64,000 bases of DNA from Bacteroides sp. 51 (GCF_010500965.1 NZ_QVMI01000005.1:62001-126000); one strand, 5' to 3'. Shown: positions 36,074-45,752, counted from the stretch's first letter. The notes: generated from the sequence alone by a model not told the origin. Numbers and translations: made by a program.

Positions 36074-38038
36074 ATGAAAAATATATTTAATAAGACATTG
36101 TTGGGCACAGTTGCCATGATGTTATTTTTATCGGTATTGACATCATGTTCGGACTTTTTGGATGAAAAGCCACGTGGTATGTATGAACCCGGATATTTCA
36201 AAACAGAAAAAGGAGTAAACGGTGGATTGACAGCCCTTTATGCTCATTTGCGTAATATGTATGGACAGCCTTATTATTATAATGCTTGCCAAACCGGAAC
36301 GGATGAGAATACTCATGCACAAAGCGCTGACGCTAATTTTAAAGACATGGACTATTCGGGAGTTGGATCGCTTACTCCTACTAGTAGCCGTTCGGATGTA
36401 TTGTGGGGTACCGCCTATCCTTATATAAACACTGCCAGTGGAATCATTGAAAACGCGACAGAGGTAGGACTTTCGGATGCATTGATCGCCGAAGCCCGGT
36501 TCTTCCGTGCCTTTGATTACTTCATGTTGGTACAAACATTTGGAGGAGTTCCTTTAGATTTAGGAGCCGGTGAACTGGCTTTCAATACATCTCCCGTCCG
36601 TGTATCTACCCGTAATACTGTGCCTGAGGTTTATACTAAAGCCATATTCCCTGATTTGAAAACAGCCATGACCGACTTGCCGGAAACTGGTCGGGTAACC
36701 GGAGGATTGACAAAAACAGTGGCTCGCTTTTATTTGGCAAAGGCATACCTGACCTATGGATGGTGGCTGGAAAATCCCAATAACATTCCAACCTATCCGG
36801 AATGTCCGCGAACCGATCCTGACGGACACGATGCACAATGGTACTTCCAACAAGCCTATGATATGGCTGTTACTGCTATTGAAAACCCCGGACCGTTTGG
36901 CTTACAGGAAACCTATTATGATGTGAATTGGGCTCCGAATGATCGCAATAATGAAATATTGCTTTATGCCGACCATACCGAATCAAATGAGGTTTACAAT
37001 GAATCTCAAATAACAAGCGGAGACGGCGGATCTTACATGAACAACGCTGGTTGGATGGTGCAATGGAATTATACGCAGATTACCAGCGCTACAAGTACAA
37101 GTTGGGACGAAAAGATAAACTCTGTTCAACGCGAAGCGGAACAGCATCTGGGACGTCCTTGGACACGTATGGCTCCAACAATTGGCGTATTCGAAAAAAC
37201 CTTTGCAGATAAAACGAATGACTCTCGTTATGATGGTACTTTTACTACTGTTTATCGTGCGAACTGGAATAAAAACAGTTCCTTAAGTGGCATAGAAAGA
37301 GCATATAATGCAAATAATATGATTGTAGAATCAGGCGATGCTATTTTGACTTTCCTTGATGAAGAGCCAGTAACACCTATTGATTACTCTAACGATCCGT
37401 ATGACAGCAATGTGGGTGTTGGTGTATTGCCTGGTAGAGCAGACTATGTCGTATCTCCGCGAGGCATAAGTCGACTTAATTATCCAGGACTCTGGAAATT
37501 GGGTACTTATCGTACCGACAATGGAAGTGGATTAGGATATCCAAATGCCGGTAGTACACGCCCTTTCAATATTGCCAAGTTTTCCGAACTTTACCTGATT
37601 GCAGCTGAGGCTGCGGTAAAGGGCGCAACGACTCAAAGCGGTAAGAGTGCAAGAGAACTGGTTAACGTTCTTCGCGCGCGTGCCGGAAAATGGCGTTGGG
37701 ATAATAATGGTAATGTAGAGAAAATACAGGATAATAGTGCGCAAATGATAGCTGCCACACCGGCAACCATAACTATCGACTATATTCTGGAAGAACGTTC
37801 TCGTGAATATTTTGGCGAAATGTACCGCTGGGCCGATCTGGTGCGTACTCAAAAGTGGGCAGAGATTGCCGGAACCTATGAGATATGCGGATCGGACAGA
37901 GGAGACCATACAGCCGTAACGGTGACGCGCAATATTCAACCTTATCATTATTTACGCCCCATTCCACAAGGACAAATAGATGGTATGGAGATGACTGCCG
38001 AAGAAAAAGCAGCTTATCAGAATCCGGGATATAATTAA
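36074..38038 (+). CDS. SusD-like surface lipoprotein (pair B)
   Basis: 654 residues, the longest SusD in the window. The lipobox has Cys at 25 (VLTSCSDFL). RagB/SusD features are LIAEARFFRAFDYFMLVQTFGGVPL, KFSELYLIAAEAAVKG and, near the C-terminus, ILEERSREYFGEMYRWADLVRT, ending in the typical YQNPGYN. It belongs with the SusC encoded 12 bp upstream as the surface lid of the transporter. An intrinsic terminator at 38061-38098 closes the unit before the GH8 operon. The extra length compared with pair A (564 residues) lies mainly in the middle, where substrate-contacting loops of SusD proteins usually are. Confidence 0.93.
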   Translation: MKNIFNKTLLGTVAMMLFLSVLTSCSDFLDEKPRGMYEPGYFKTEKGVNGGLTALYAHLRNMYGQPYYYNACQTGTDENTHAQSADANFKDMDYSGVGSLTPTSSRSDVLWGTAYPYINTASGIIENATEVGLSDALIAEARFFRAFDYFMLVQTFGGVPLDLGAGELAFNTSPVRVSTRNTVPEVYTKAIFPDLKTAMTDLPETGRVTGGLTKTVARFYLAKAYLTYGWWLENPNNIPTYPECPRTDPDGHDAQWYFQQAYDMAVTAIENPGPFGLQETYYDVNWAPNDRNNEILLYADHTESNEVYNESQITSGDGGSYMNNAGWMVQWNYTQITSATSTSWDEKINSVQREAEQHLGRPWTRMAPTIGVFEKTFADKTNDSRYDGTFTTVYRANWNKNSSLSGIERAYNANNMIVESGDAILTFLDEEPVTPIDYSNDPYDSNVGVGVLPGRADYVVSPRGISRLNYPGLWKLGTYRTDNGSGLGYPNAGSTRPFNIAKFSELYLIAAEAAVKGATTQSGKSARELVNVLRARAGKWRWDNNGNVEKIQDNSAQMIAATPATITIDYILEERSREYFGEMYRWADLVRTQKWAEIAGTYEICGSDRGDHTAVTVTRNIQPYHYLRPIPQGQIDGMEMTAEEKAAYQNPGYN

Positions 38039-38060
38039 TTGTTTTAATTACTAAAAACCA

Positions 38061-38098
38061 AGTAGGATGAAAGCGCCTGTGTTTTCATCCTACTTTTA
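38061..38098 (+). terminator. Hairpin terminator after SusC/SusD pair B
   Basis: GTAGGATGAAA (38062-38072) pairs perfectly with 38083-38093 across a 10-nt loop and is followed by TTTT. The arm is identical to the core of the terminator at 28785, although loops and flanks differ. Confidence 0.85.
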
Positions 38099-38137
38099 TC
38101 TGAAACAGAAGGAACGCCATTACTATATCTGTATATT

Positions 38138-39400
38138 ATGAAAATTAGATATTTATTTTCTATCCTTATTCTTCCATTTGTTTTATGTTCCTGCAACAAA
38201 GAACAAAAACCGTGGGATAAAGGCGCTTTTGAAACCCGCCGGTACCGTAATTTATTTGCCGAAGTTGGCTATCCCCAACAAGAAATAGACGCAAAATTAA
38301 ATCAGATATTCTACAATCTTTTCGAAGGTCCTGATAAAATCTATTTTGAAGTCGGAGACTCGTTGGGATACGTTTCCGATATCAAAAACCACGATGCGCG
38401 TTCCGAAGGAATGTCATACGGAATGATGATTGCCGTTCAATTTGGCCGGAAAGATATATTCGACCGTTTGTGGCGTTGGAGCCAAAAGTATATGCAACAT
38501 CACGATGGCCCCATGGAAGGCTACTTTGCATGGAGTTGCCACACAGATGGCACCCGCAGGGCGCAAGGACCCGCATCGGACGGCGAACTCTATTTTATTA
38601 CAGCTTTGATCTTTGCATCCAACCTCTGGGGCAATGATACAGGCATCGACTACCTGAAAGAAGCAAAATATATCCTGAACTGTTCTATGGAAAAAGATGG
38701 AACAGACGGCGTAACCAACCTCATCAACTTGGAACACAAACTTATAACGTTTGTGCCAACCGAATGGGGAGCAACTTTTACCGATCCTTCCTATCACATA
38801 CCTGCCTTTTACGAAGTATGGGCCCGCTGGGCCGACGACGGACGGGCCGACCTTTGGCGCGAATGCGCTGAAAAGAGCCGTGCCTATTTACACACCACCG
38901 TTCATCCGGTAACGGGATTAAATCCGGATTACTCCAATTATGACGGAACACCATTCAAAACACCACGAGGCTTGGTAGGCGAAGCGTTCCGGTTCGATTC
39001 CTGGAGAGTGCCCATGAACATAGCTCTCGATTACTCGTGGAGTTGCGCCGACAAGGAGTGGCAACAAGCCTATGGCAATAAAATACAGGACTTCCTTTAT
39101 CAACAAGGTTTAACCACTTTCGTTGATCAATATAATATAGACGGAACCATGGTTGCCGATACGTTACGCGCCGGCGATTATGCAAAGAACCTCAGGCATT
39201 CACTTGGATTAGTGGCTACATCGGCCGCCGTGTCATTGGTATGTACTCACTCTAAAAGTCGCGAATTTATCCGTCAATTTTGGGAAGCAAAAAACGAACC
39301 TTACGCAGATGGCTTTTTCGACGCTTACTTCGATGGTCTGTTACAACTGTTTTCCTTTATGCATTTAAGTGGTAATTACAGAGTCATACTCCCAAGGTGA
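38138..39400 (+). CDS. GH8 reducing-end xylose-releasing exo-oligoxylanase (Rex-type) lipoprotein
   Basis: 420 residues, (alpha/alpha)6 barrel of family GH8. A lipobox is present (VLCSCNKE, Cys at 19). The catalytic acid is E90 in ARSEGMSYGMM, and the likely general base is D287 in FRFDSWRVPMN, the region that carries the base in Rex enzymes. Other matches to the Rex group are GYFAWSCHTDG, GPASDGELYF and FVPTEWGATFTDPSYHIPAFYEVWARW. Rex enzymes remove xylose from the reducing end of xylo-oligosaccharides, complementing the GH3 enzyme that acts from the other end. It is the first gene of the GH8-GH43-GH67-GH3 series, starting 39 bp after a terminator, so its promoter must lie in the short gap or overlap the terminator. 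Confidence 0.88.
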   Translation: MKIRYLFSILILPFVLCSCNKEQKPWDKGAFETRRYRNLFAEVGYPQQEIDAKLNQIFYNLFEGPDKIYFEVGDSLGYVSDIKNHDARSEGMSYGMMIAVQFGRKDIFDRLWRWSQKYMQHHDGPMEGYFAWSCHTDGTRRAQGPASDGELYFITALIFASNLWGNDTGIDYLKEAKYILNCSMEKDGTDGVTNLINLEHKLITFVPTEWGATFTDPSYHIPAFYEVWARWADDGRADLWRECAEKSRAYLHTTVHPVTGLNPDYSNYDGTPFKTPRGLVGEAFRFDSWRVPMNIALDYSWSCADKEWQQAYGNKIQDFLYQQGLTTFVDQYNIDGTMVADTLRAGDYAKNLRHSLGLVATSAAVSLVCTHSKSREFIRQFWEAKNEPYADGFFDAYFDGLLQLFSFMHLSGNYRVILPR

Positions 39401-39434
39401 TATACATCCGTTTTTCCTTAAAAAAACATCAATT

Positions 39435-40769
39435 ATGAAGAAAAGAATTGGCTTAGTACTGTTTCTCTCCTTGGTGGTGAGTTACACATTAATGGCACAG
39501 AACCCCATAATTTCCGGTCAGTTTACGGCCGACCCCACAGCCCGGGTATTCGACGGGAAAATATATCTGTACCCTTCACACGATATTCCAAGCCCCATAG
39601 AGAGACTGGAAAAATGGTTTTGCATGGCCGATTACCATGTGTTCTCCTCCGCGAATATGACCGATTGGACCGACCATGGCGTCATTGTCACGCAGAACGA
39701 AGTACCCTGGGTGCAGCCGGATTCATATTCCATGTGGGCACCGGAATGCGTTACCCGCAATGGGAAATACTATTTCTACTTTCCCTCCACGCCTCGTGAT
39801 GCGGCCGACGGAAAAGGATTCGCCGTAGGAGTGGCCATTGCCGATAAACCTTATGGCCCATTTACCCCACTAGCAAGTCCTATTGAAGGTGTAAAGGGTA
39901 TTGACCCCTGCGTGTTTATAGATAAAGATAACCAAGCCTATATTTACTGGTGTGCAGGAGGCAAAATGTTTGTCGCAAAACTAAAAGACAACATGACCGA
40001 ACTTGCCTCGGAGCCCTCTCAGATAGAGAATCTCCCCCAGGGATTTATGGAAGGCCCCTTTGTGTTTGAACGCAATGGTGTTTACTATTTCACCTTTCCG
40101 TGGGTGCAAGACAAAACGGAAACATTGGCCTATGCCACAGGATCTACACCGATGGGACCCTTTCAGTTTGAAGGACTCATCATGGATCAGTGGCCATCGG
40201 CATGCTGGACAAATCATCATTCAATCCTTGAATACCAAAAACAATGGTACCTGTTCTATCATCACAACGACTACTCCCCGGAGTTTGACAAAAACAGATC
40301 GGCACGCATCGATTCGCTCTTTTTTAATTCCGATGGTACCATTCAAAAAGTGAAACCTACCTTGCGGGGTGTAGGCGTAACACAGGCCACAGACAAAATC
40401 CAATTAGACCGTTATAGCGATATTGGCGATGGCGCTAAAATCGATTTTGTGAATGCCGCCGATAAATTTGAAGGATGGAAGACTATTTTTAATAAAAAGA
40501 ATAGCTGGATACAATATAATTCGGTTAATTTCGGGAAGATAAGTCCCAAACTTTTAAAAATAAAAGTAATGGCTCGTGATGGAGGAACCATACAGGTTCG
40601 GACTCAACACAAAGAAGGACCGGTTATTGCGGAAATTAAACTTCCCGAACTTAAAAGATCTCTGCTCATAGAATCACCTGTCATCAAAGAAATAAAAGGA
40701 ATCCGGAATCTATTTGTAGTATCCTTAAACAACCAACCCTTAGAAGTAGACTGGATAAGTTTCGAATAG
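39435..40769 (+). CDS. Secreted GH43 glycosidase with C-terminal CBM6-like module
   Basis: 444 residues from the ATG at 39435; an in-frame ATG at 39369 would overlap the GH8 gene and hide the signal peptide (MKKRIGLVLFLSLVV..., cleavage after LMAQ). The five-bladed propeller (~25-310) has general base D33 in FTADPTARVF, modulator D157 in GIDPCVFID and acid E206 in FMEGPFVF. The C-terminal ~130 residues (AADKFEGWKT... to LEVDWISFE) form a CBM6-like beta-sandwich. Propeller motifs such as HHSILEYQKQWYLFYHHND are typical of arabinoxylan arabinofuranohydrolase-type GH43 proteins; xylosidase activity cannot be excluded. It lies 34 bp after the GH8 stop, so the two are probably co-transcribed. Confidence 0.88.
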   Translation: MKKRIGLVLFLSLVVSYTLMAQNPIISGQFTADPTARVFDGKIYLYPSHDIPSPIERLEKWFCMADYHVFSSANMTDWTDHGVIVTQNEVPWVQPDSYSMWAPECVTRNGKYYFYFPSTPRDAADGKGFAVGVAIADKPYGPFTPLASPIEGVKGIDPCVFIDKDNQAYIYWCAGGKMFVAKLKDNMTELASEPSQIENLPQGFMEGPFVFERNGVYYFTFPWVQDKTETLAYATGSTPMGPFQFEGLIMDQWPSACWTNHHSILEYQKQWYLFYHHNDYSPEFDKNRSARIDSLFFNSDGTIQKVKPTLRGVGVTQATDKIQLDRYSDIGDGAKIDFVNAADKFEGWKTIFNKKNSWIQYNSVNFGKISPKLLKIKVMARDGGTIQVRTQHKEGPVIAEIKLPELKRSLLIESPVIKEIKGIRNLFVVSLNNQPLEVDWISFE

Positions 40770-40810
40770 TATATTTTATCTTTATGGAGAGAGTTACGTA
40801 TCATTAAGAA

Positions 40811-40898
40811 GGTACTTTTTTCTCTCCATTGAGATACTTTTTTCTTTCAATTAAGATACAAATGTCTCTCTATGGAGATACTTTTTTCTCACCACAAA
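40811..40898. repeat. Tandem array of four 22-bp units (array 2)
   Basis: Units begin at 40811 (GGTACTT), 40833, 40855 and 40877 (GATAC), each 22 bp, with the same pyrimidine-rich core as array 1 at 5812. Flanks are also related: both arrays are preceded by a short AAGAA and followed by GAG, a few bases, then GTGGTACTC and a TGATTA-containing stretch. This array lies between GH43 and GH67 genes on the plus strand, 57 bp before the GH67 ATG, unlike array 1, which follows a minus-strand gene. Confidence 0.85.
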
Positions 40899-40955
40899 GA
40901 GAATGGTGGTACTCCTATTGATCTGATTATCAATGACACCTAAAAGAATCAAACC

Positions 40956-42989
40956 ATGAAGAATAAAGTGAAAATCTCGATTTTAATTCTTAGCCTGTTA
41001 CCCTTACTGGCTTGGGCAGAAGATGGCAGTCGCCTGTGGTTGCGCTTCTCCGACAAACCCCAACAGTCAAAAGAGATAATAACTACACACCGGAGCCCAA
41101 CAATGGATATCGCTGAAAAAGAACTGGCAAGCCATTGGAACGGAAAACCCGTTGAACTGCGTCTGGATAAGAAACTTAAGCGCTTAAAAGACGGATACAT
41201 CATTCAAAGTGATAAAGACAAAATATGCCTATCCGCCGGAAAAGATGCCGGCTTGCTGTATGCGGCATATCATCTGTTGAGATTGCAGCAAACCGGAGTG
41301 GATACCGAAAACCTGTATATCGAAGAAATCCCGTCTTATGACGTACGCATACTCAACCATTGGGATAATCTCAATGGCAGCATCGAACGCGGATACGCAG
41401 GGCGGTCACTGTGGAAATGGGAAGAACTGCCCGGCAAGCTATCCCCCCGTTATCAGGAATATGCCAGAGCCAATGCATCCGTCGGCATCAATGCCACGGT
41501 ACTGAACAACGTCAATGCTTCTCCCCAAATTCTGACCGGAGAATACCTTCATAAAGTAAAAGCGCTGGCCGATATTTTCAGGCCATACGGCATCAAAGTT
41601 TACTTGTCTGCCAACTTCAGTTCCCCCAAAGTACTGGACGGATTGCCCGATTCCGATCCCATGAATAAAGAAGTACGCGCGTGGTGGAAAAACAAAGTGA
41701 AAGAAATCTACCGTCTCATTCCTGATTTTGGCGGGTTTCTGGTTAAAGCCAATTCCGAAGGCCAGCCCGGTCCGCAAGACTACGGGCGCACCCATGCCGA
41801 TGGAGCCAATATGCTTGCCGATGCGCTAAAACCTTATGGAGGAATTGTGATGTGGCGCGCCTTTGTGTATAGCCCCACTAAAGACGACCGGGCTAAACAG
41901 GCATGCCTCGAATTTATGCCCTTAGACGGGCAATTCCGCGATAATGTAATCATCCAGATAAAAAACGGTCCCGTTGACTTTCAACCCCGGGAGCCATTCA
42001 ATCCGCTCTTCGGCTCTTTGAAAAAGACAGCTGAAATGGTAGAATTTCAAATTACACAAGAGTATCTTGGATTCTCCAATCACCTGGTATTCCTTGCCCC
42101 TTTATTTAAAGAAGTTCTCGATAGCGATACCTATTCCGACGGGTCAGGCTCTACCGTAGCCAAAATAACAGACGGCACACTGCGTCCCGCCAAAGTTACC
42201 GCCATTTCCGGAGTCGTCAATACCGGCGATGATGTAAATTGGTGCGGGCACCACTTCGCGCAATCCAACTGGTACACCTTTGGGCGGTTAGCCTGGAATC
42301 ATCAGCTCACTTCCGAACAGATAGCCGACGAGTGGATAAAAATGACCTTTACCCCGGATGAAGCCTTCGTAAAACCCGTAAAAGAAATGATGCTTACCTC
42401 CCGCGAAGCCTGCGTGGATTATATGATGCCTTTAGGACTACACCATATCTTTTCGTCCAACCATCATTACGGTCCCGGCCCTTGGGAAGAACAACTGCAT
42501 ATACGTCGCGACTGGACATCAAGGTATTACCACAATGCCGATGCGGAAGGATTAGGTTTCGACCGCACAAAAACCGGAAGCAACGCCGTCGCTCAATATT
42601 TTCCTCCTCTTGATGATACGTATGGAAACATAGTAACCTGTCCCGATAATCTTATCCTCTGGTTTCATCATGTACCCTGGAAGTACAAGATGAAGAATGG
42701 ACGCACTATGTGGGATGAACTTTGCTATCGGTACGATGCAGGCGTGAAACAAGTCAGGGAATATCAAAAAATATGGGATAGCATGCAGCCCTACGTAGAC
42801 GAGCAGCGTTTTCAGGAGGTGCAGGCTAAATTAAGATTGCATGCCCGCGATGCCGTATGGTGGAAAGACGGTTGCCTGCTTTATTTCCAAACCTATTCAA
42901 ACCTGCCCATACCCTACGACATTGAACGTTCGGCCTATAGCCTGGAAGAAATAAAAAAAGTAAGACCCGATATAAGAATTTATAAATAA
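40956..42989 (+). CDS. GH67 alpha-glucuronidase
   Basis: 677 residues with a signal peptide (cleavage after LLAWA, ~21). GH67 enzymes remove 4-O-methyl-glucuronic acid from the non-reducing terminal xylose of xylo-oligosaccharides. Domain order is the family one: N-terminal beta-sandwich (~25-120), TIM barrel (~130-450) and helical C-terminal domain. The catalytic set can be placed by motif and spacing: acid E268 in NSEGQPGPQ, then D341 in PVDFQPRE and E369 in ITQEYLG. The 73- and 28-residue intervals equal those of the Cellvibrio enzyme (E292, D365, E393). It overlaps the following GH3 start by one base (TAATG), so the two are translationally coupled. The 186-bp gap before it contains the 22-bp array, leaving open whether it has its own promoter. 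Confidence 0.93.
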   Translation: MKNKVKISILILSLLPLLAWAEDGSRLWLRFSDKPQQSKEIITTHRSPTMDIAEKELASHWNGKPVELRLDKKLKRLKDGYIIQSDKDKICLSAGKDAGLLYAAYHLLRLQQTGVDTENLYIEEIPSYDVRILNHWDNLNGSIERGYAGRSLWKWEELPGKLSPRYQEYARANASVGINATVLNNVNASPQILTGEYLHKVKALADIFRPYGIKVYLSANFSSPKVLDGLPDSDPMNKEVRAWWKNKVKEIYRLIPDFGGFLVKANSEGQPGPQDYGRTHADGANMLADALKPYGGIVMWRAFVYSPTKDDRAKQACLEFMPLDGQFRDNVIIQIKNGPVDFQPREPFNPLFGSLKKTAEMVEFQITQEYLGFSNHLVFLAPLFKEVLDSDTYSDGSGSTVAKITDGTLRPAKVTAISGVVNTGDDVNWCGHHFAQSNWYTFGRLAWNHQLTSEQIADEWIKMTFTPDEAFVKPVKEMMLTSREACVDYMMPLGLHHIFSSNHHYGPGPWEEQLHIRRDWTSRYYHNADAEGLGFDRTKTGSNAVAQYFPPLDDTYGNIVTCPDNLILWFHHVPWKYKMKNGRTMWDELCYRYDAGVKQVREYQKIWDSMQPYVDEQRFQEVQAKLRLHARDAVWWKDGCLLYFQTYSNLPIPYDIERSAYSLEEIKKVRPDIRIYK

Positions 42990-45622
42990 TGAAGAAGAAT
43001 GTATGGAGAGCGATATGCGTATCGCTGTTGATTTGCTGTTTGTCCGGTTGTGGCAAAACCTACGAGTACCCTTTCCGCAATCCCCAATTGCCGGTAGAAG
43101 AACGTATTGATAACCTGTTGGAACTCCTTACCCCGGAGGAAAAGATCGGGCTGATGATGAATGCATCACAGGCCGTTCCCCGGTTGGACATTCCGGCATA
43201 CGACTGGTGGAACGAAGCCCTGCATGGAGTAGCCCGCTCCGGTCTGGCAACCGTCTTTCCCCAAGCCATAGGCATGGCCGCTACCTGGAACGAAACAGAA
43301 CATTTCAACACCTTCGATATCATATCCGATGAAGCCCGTGCCAAATACAACGAAGCGCTCAGGGAAGACAACAGAGGACGTTATTACGGACTCTCTTTCT
43401 GGACACCCAACATCAATATTTTCCGCGACCCTCGTTGGGGCCGCGGACAGGAAACATACGGCGAAGACCCCTACCTGACCACCCGTTTGGGAGTGGCTGC
43501 CGTAAAAGGATTACAAGGCAACGATCCCCGGTATTTCAAAACACACGCCTGTGCCAAGCACTATGCCGTACATAGCGGGCCGGAGTGGAACAGGCATTCC
43601 TATAACGCCGTCGTATCCGACAGAGATCTTTGGGAAACCTATCTACCGGCATTTAAAGCATTGGTACAGGAAGCCAATGTGCAGGAAGTGATGTGTGCAT
43701 ATAACGCTTTCAATGGACAGCCTTGCTGTGGAAGCAATGAACTGTTGACCGATATTCTCCGCAATCAATGGAAATACAATGGGATAATTGTAACCGACTG
43801 TTGGGCAATGAACGATTTCTTCAACAAAGGAGCACACGAAACACATCCCGATCCTACAACAGCGGTGGCAGATGCCGTTATTCACTCTACCGACCTGGAA
43901 TGTGGCGATTCGTACAAATACCTCAATGAAGCCCTGAAAGACGGACTATTGACCATTGAACAGATAGACTCCTCTCTTCGGCGCGTGCTTCGCGGATGGA
44001 TTGAATTGGGCATGTTCGACCCACAGGAAATGGTGCCCTGGAGCAATTATCCGTATTCCATGGTTGATTCTCAGAAACACCGCGAACAAGCTCTCAAAGT
44101 GGCACATGAATCCATGACATTGTTGAAAAACAACAGCGTACTGCCATTGCATAAAGATATCAAACGCATAGCCGTAATTGGCCCAAACGCCGCCGACAGC
44201 ACCATGCTTTGGGGAAACTACAGCGGTTTTCCCTCTTCCACAGTAACCATACTGGATGGAATTAAAGCCAAACTTCCCAACACAGAAGTTATTTATGAGA
44301 AAGGTTGCGAGCTGGTCGACCCCTGGGTACGGACATCGCTTTACAGTAATTTCCTGAGTGAGGCCAGCGGATCACAAGGCATGAAAGTGGAGTTTTTTAA
44401 TAATAATAGTTTAGAAGGCCAGCCTGCCGCCACATTGGTGAATTCAGTAGGTGTTAATTATAACAGTTCCGGCGGCACGGCGCTGGCCCAAGGTGTAAAT
44501 ATGGAAAACACTTCTACCCGTATTTCCGGAATATTTGTGGCGCCCTATACAGGCGAAATTGAAATAGCGGTAGAAGCATCTGAGAAATGCGAAGTTTATT
44601 TGAACAATAAACAAATACTTTCACAGAACAGAAAGGCCGCTCCTCTTGTACACATGGCCAACGTACAAAAAGGACAGAAGTATGAGATTAAACTGGAGCA
44701 GGCGCAGAGCAAAAGAAATGTGGAAATCAGCTTGAATATAAACCAACGAACACCTATCGAATTCTCGGCACTGGTTGAAAAAGTGAAAGACGCGGATGCG
44801 ATTATTTATGCAGGCGGGCTTTCTCCCCGGTTGGAAGGAGAAGAAATGCCGGTCAATGCCGAAGGGTTCCGTGGAGGAGATAAAACATCCATTGATTTGC
44901 CCGGCGTGCAAAAACGTATTCTGGCCGATCTGAAGAAAACAGGCAAACCCGTTATCTTCGTATTGTGTACCGGAAGCGCACTGGCTTTGGAAGCCGACGA
45001 GAAAAACTATGATGCCTTGCTATGTGCCTGGTATGGCGGACAAGCCGCCGGAATTGCCGTAGCAGATGTCTTGTTCGGAGATTATAATCCGGCAGGGCGA
45101 CTCCCAATCACCTTTTATAAAACACTCAGCCAATTGGATAATGGACTTTCCAAACATAACGACCCCTTGCGTCAAGGATTTGAAAATTATGATATGCAAG
45201 GCCGTACCTACCGCTATATGCAGCAAGCTCCTCTCTATCCGTTTGGACATGGATTGAGCTACTCTACCTTCAACTATGGCGAAGCTAAACTCAGTGCAGA
45301 AATCGTTAAAGGCGGAGAAGGAGTAACCATCACTATTCCGGTCGAAAATACATCCGCGCGCTCAGGAGATGAAGTCGTTCAGGTGTATGTGAAACGGAAC
45401 GGTGATGAGCAAGCCCCTGTAAAATCTCTCCGGGCATTCCAAAGAGTGAATGTGGAGGCCGGACAAACCAAACGGGTGGAACTGAAACTCGACTCCGGGT
45501 CATTTGAGTTTTATGATGAAGCAATAAATGGTTTGGTTGTTAAACCCGGAAGTTATACGGTAATGTATGGTGGAACTTCTGTCGGGTCGGGACAAAAGCA
45601 GCTGGATATCTCTATAGAATAA
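42989..45622 (+). CDS. GH3 beta-xylosidase with PA14 insertion, lipoprotein
   Basis: 877 residues; lipobox LSGC with Cys at 21. GH3 N-terminal barrel motifs are WWNEALHGVARSG, DPRWGRGQETYGEDP, KHYAVHSGPEWNRH and nucleophile D270 in IVTDCWAMNDFF; the TDCWA form is typical of xylosidases rather than glucosidases. A PA14-like module (~450-590) is inserted in the alpha/beta sandwich domain, and a fibronectin-III-like domain closes the protein. It should release xylose from the non-reducing ends of xylo-oligosaccharides after GH67 and GH43 have removed side groups. Its ATG overlaps the GH67 stop by one base. A perfect 17-bp inverted repeat 15 bp after its stop ends the operon. Confidence 0.92.
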   Translation: MKKNVWRAICVSLLICCLSGCGKTYEYPFRNPQLPVEERIDNLLELLTPEEKIGLMMNASQAVPRLDIPAYDWWNEALHGVARSGLATVFPQAIGMAATWNETEHFNTFDIISDEARAKYNEALREDNRGRYYGLSFWTPNINIFRDPRWGRGQETYGEDPYLTTRLGVAAVKGLQGNDPRYFKTHACAKHYAVHSGPEWNRHSYNAVVSDRDLWETYLPAFKALVQEANVQEVMCAYNAFNGQPCCGSNELLTDILRNQWKYNGIIVTDCWAMNDFFNKGAHETHPDPTTAVADAVIHSTDLECGDSYKYLNEALKDGLLTIEQIDSSLRRVLRGWIELGMFDPQEMVPWSNYPYSMVDSQKHREQALKVAHESMTLLKNNSVLPLHKDIKRIAVIGPNAADSTMLWGNYSGFPSSTVTILDGIKAKLPNTEVIYEKGCELVDPWVRTSLYSNFLSEASGSQGMKVEFFNNNSLEGQPAATLVNSVGVNYNSSGGTALAQGVNMENTSTRISGIFVAPYTGEIEIAVEASEKCEVYLNNKQILSQNRKAAPLVHMANVQKGQKYEIKLEQAQSKRNVEISLNINQRTPIEFSALVEKVKDADAIIYAGGLSPRLEGEEMPVNAEGFRGGDKTSIDLPGVQKRILADLKKTGKPVIFVLCTGSALALEADEKNYDALLCAWYGGQAAGIAVADVLFGDYNPAGRLPITFYKTLSQLDNGLSKHNDPLRQGFENYDMQGRTYRYMQQAPLYPFGHGLSYSTFNYGEAKLSAEIVKGGEGVTITIPVENTSARSGDEVVQVYVKRNGDEQAPVKSLRAFQRVNVEAGQTKRVELKLDSGSFEFYDEAINGLVVKPGSYTVMYGGTSVGSGQKQLDISIE

Positions 45623-45637
45623 ACACCCATCGTGAAT

Positions 45638-45678
45638 TTTGCAAAAATAGATATGCCTCCGATATCTATTTTTGCAAA
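45638..45678. terminator. Inverted repeat after the GH8-GH43-GH67-GH3 operon
   Basis: Perfect 17-bp arms (TTTGCAAAAATAGATAT at 45638-45654 and its complement at 45662-45678) with a 7-nt loop. The right arm itself supplies TTTTT inside the stem, but no T-tract follows. Position 15 bp after the GH3 stop makes a terminator the likely role. The rest of the 406-bp gap to 46028 holds operator copy 3 and no gene. Confidence 0.7.
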
Positions 45679-45752
45679 TTAGTTTGATGAAAGACTACCT
45701 ATAAAGAAATAGTTCTATTTTAATATCTTAGTTCTCAGGGGAATACTTCTTA

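Noticed and set aside
40956-42989. GH67 as catalytically dead, because D324 and E346 did not fit known spacing
   Set aside because: Re-placing the residues as E268, D341 and E369 reproduces the 73- and 28-residue spacing of characterised GH67 enzymes, so the site looks intact.
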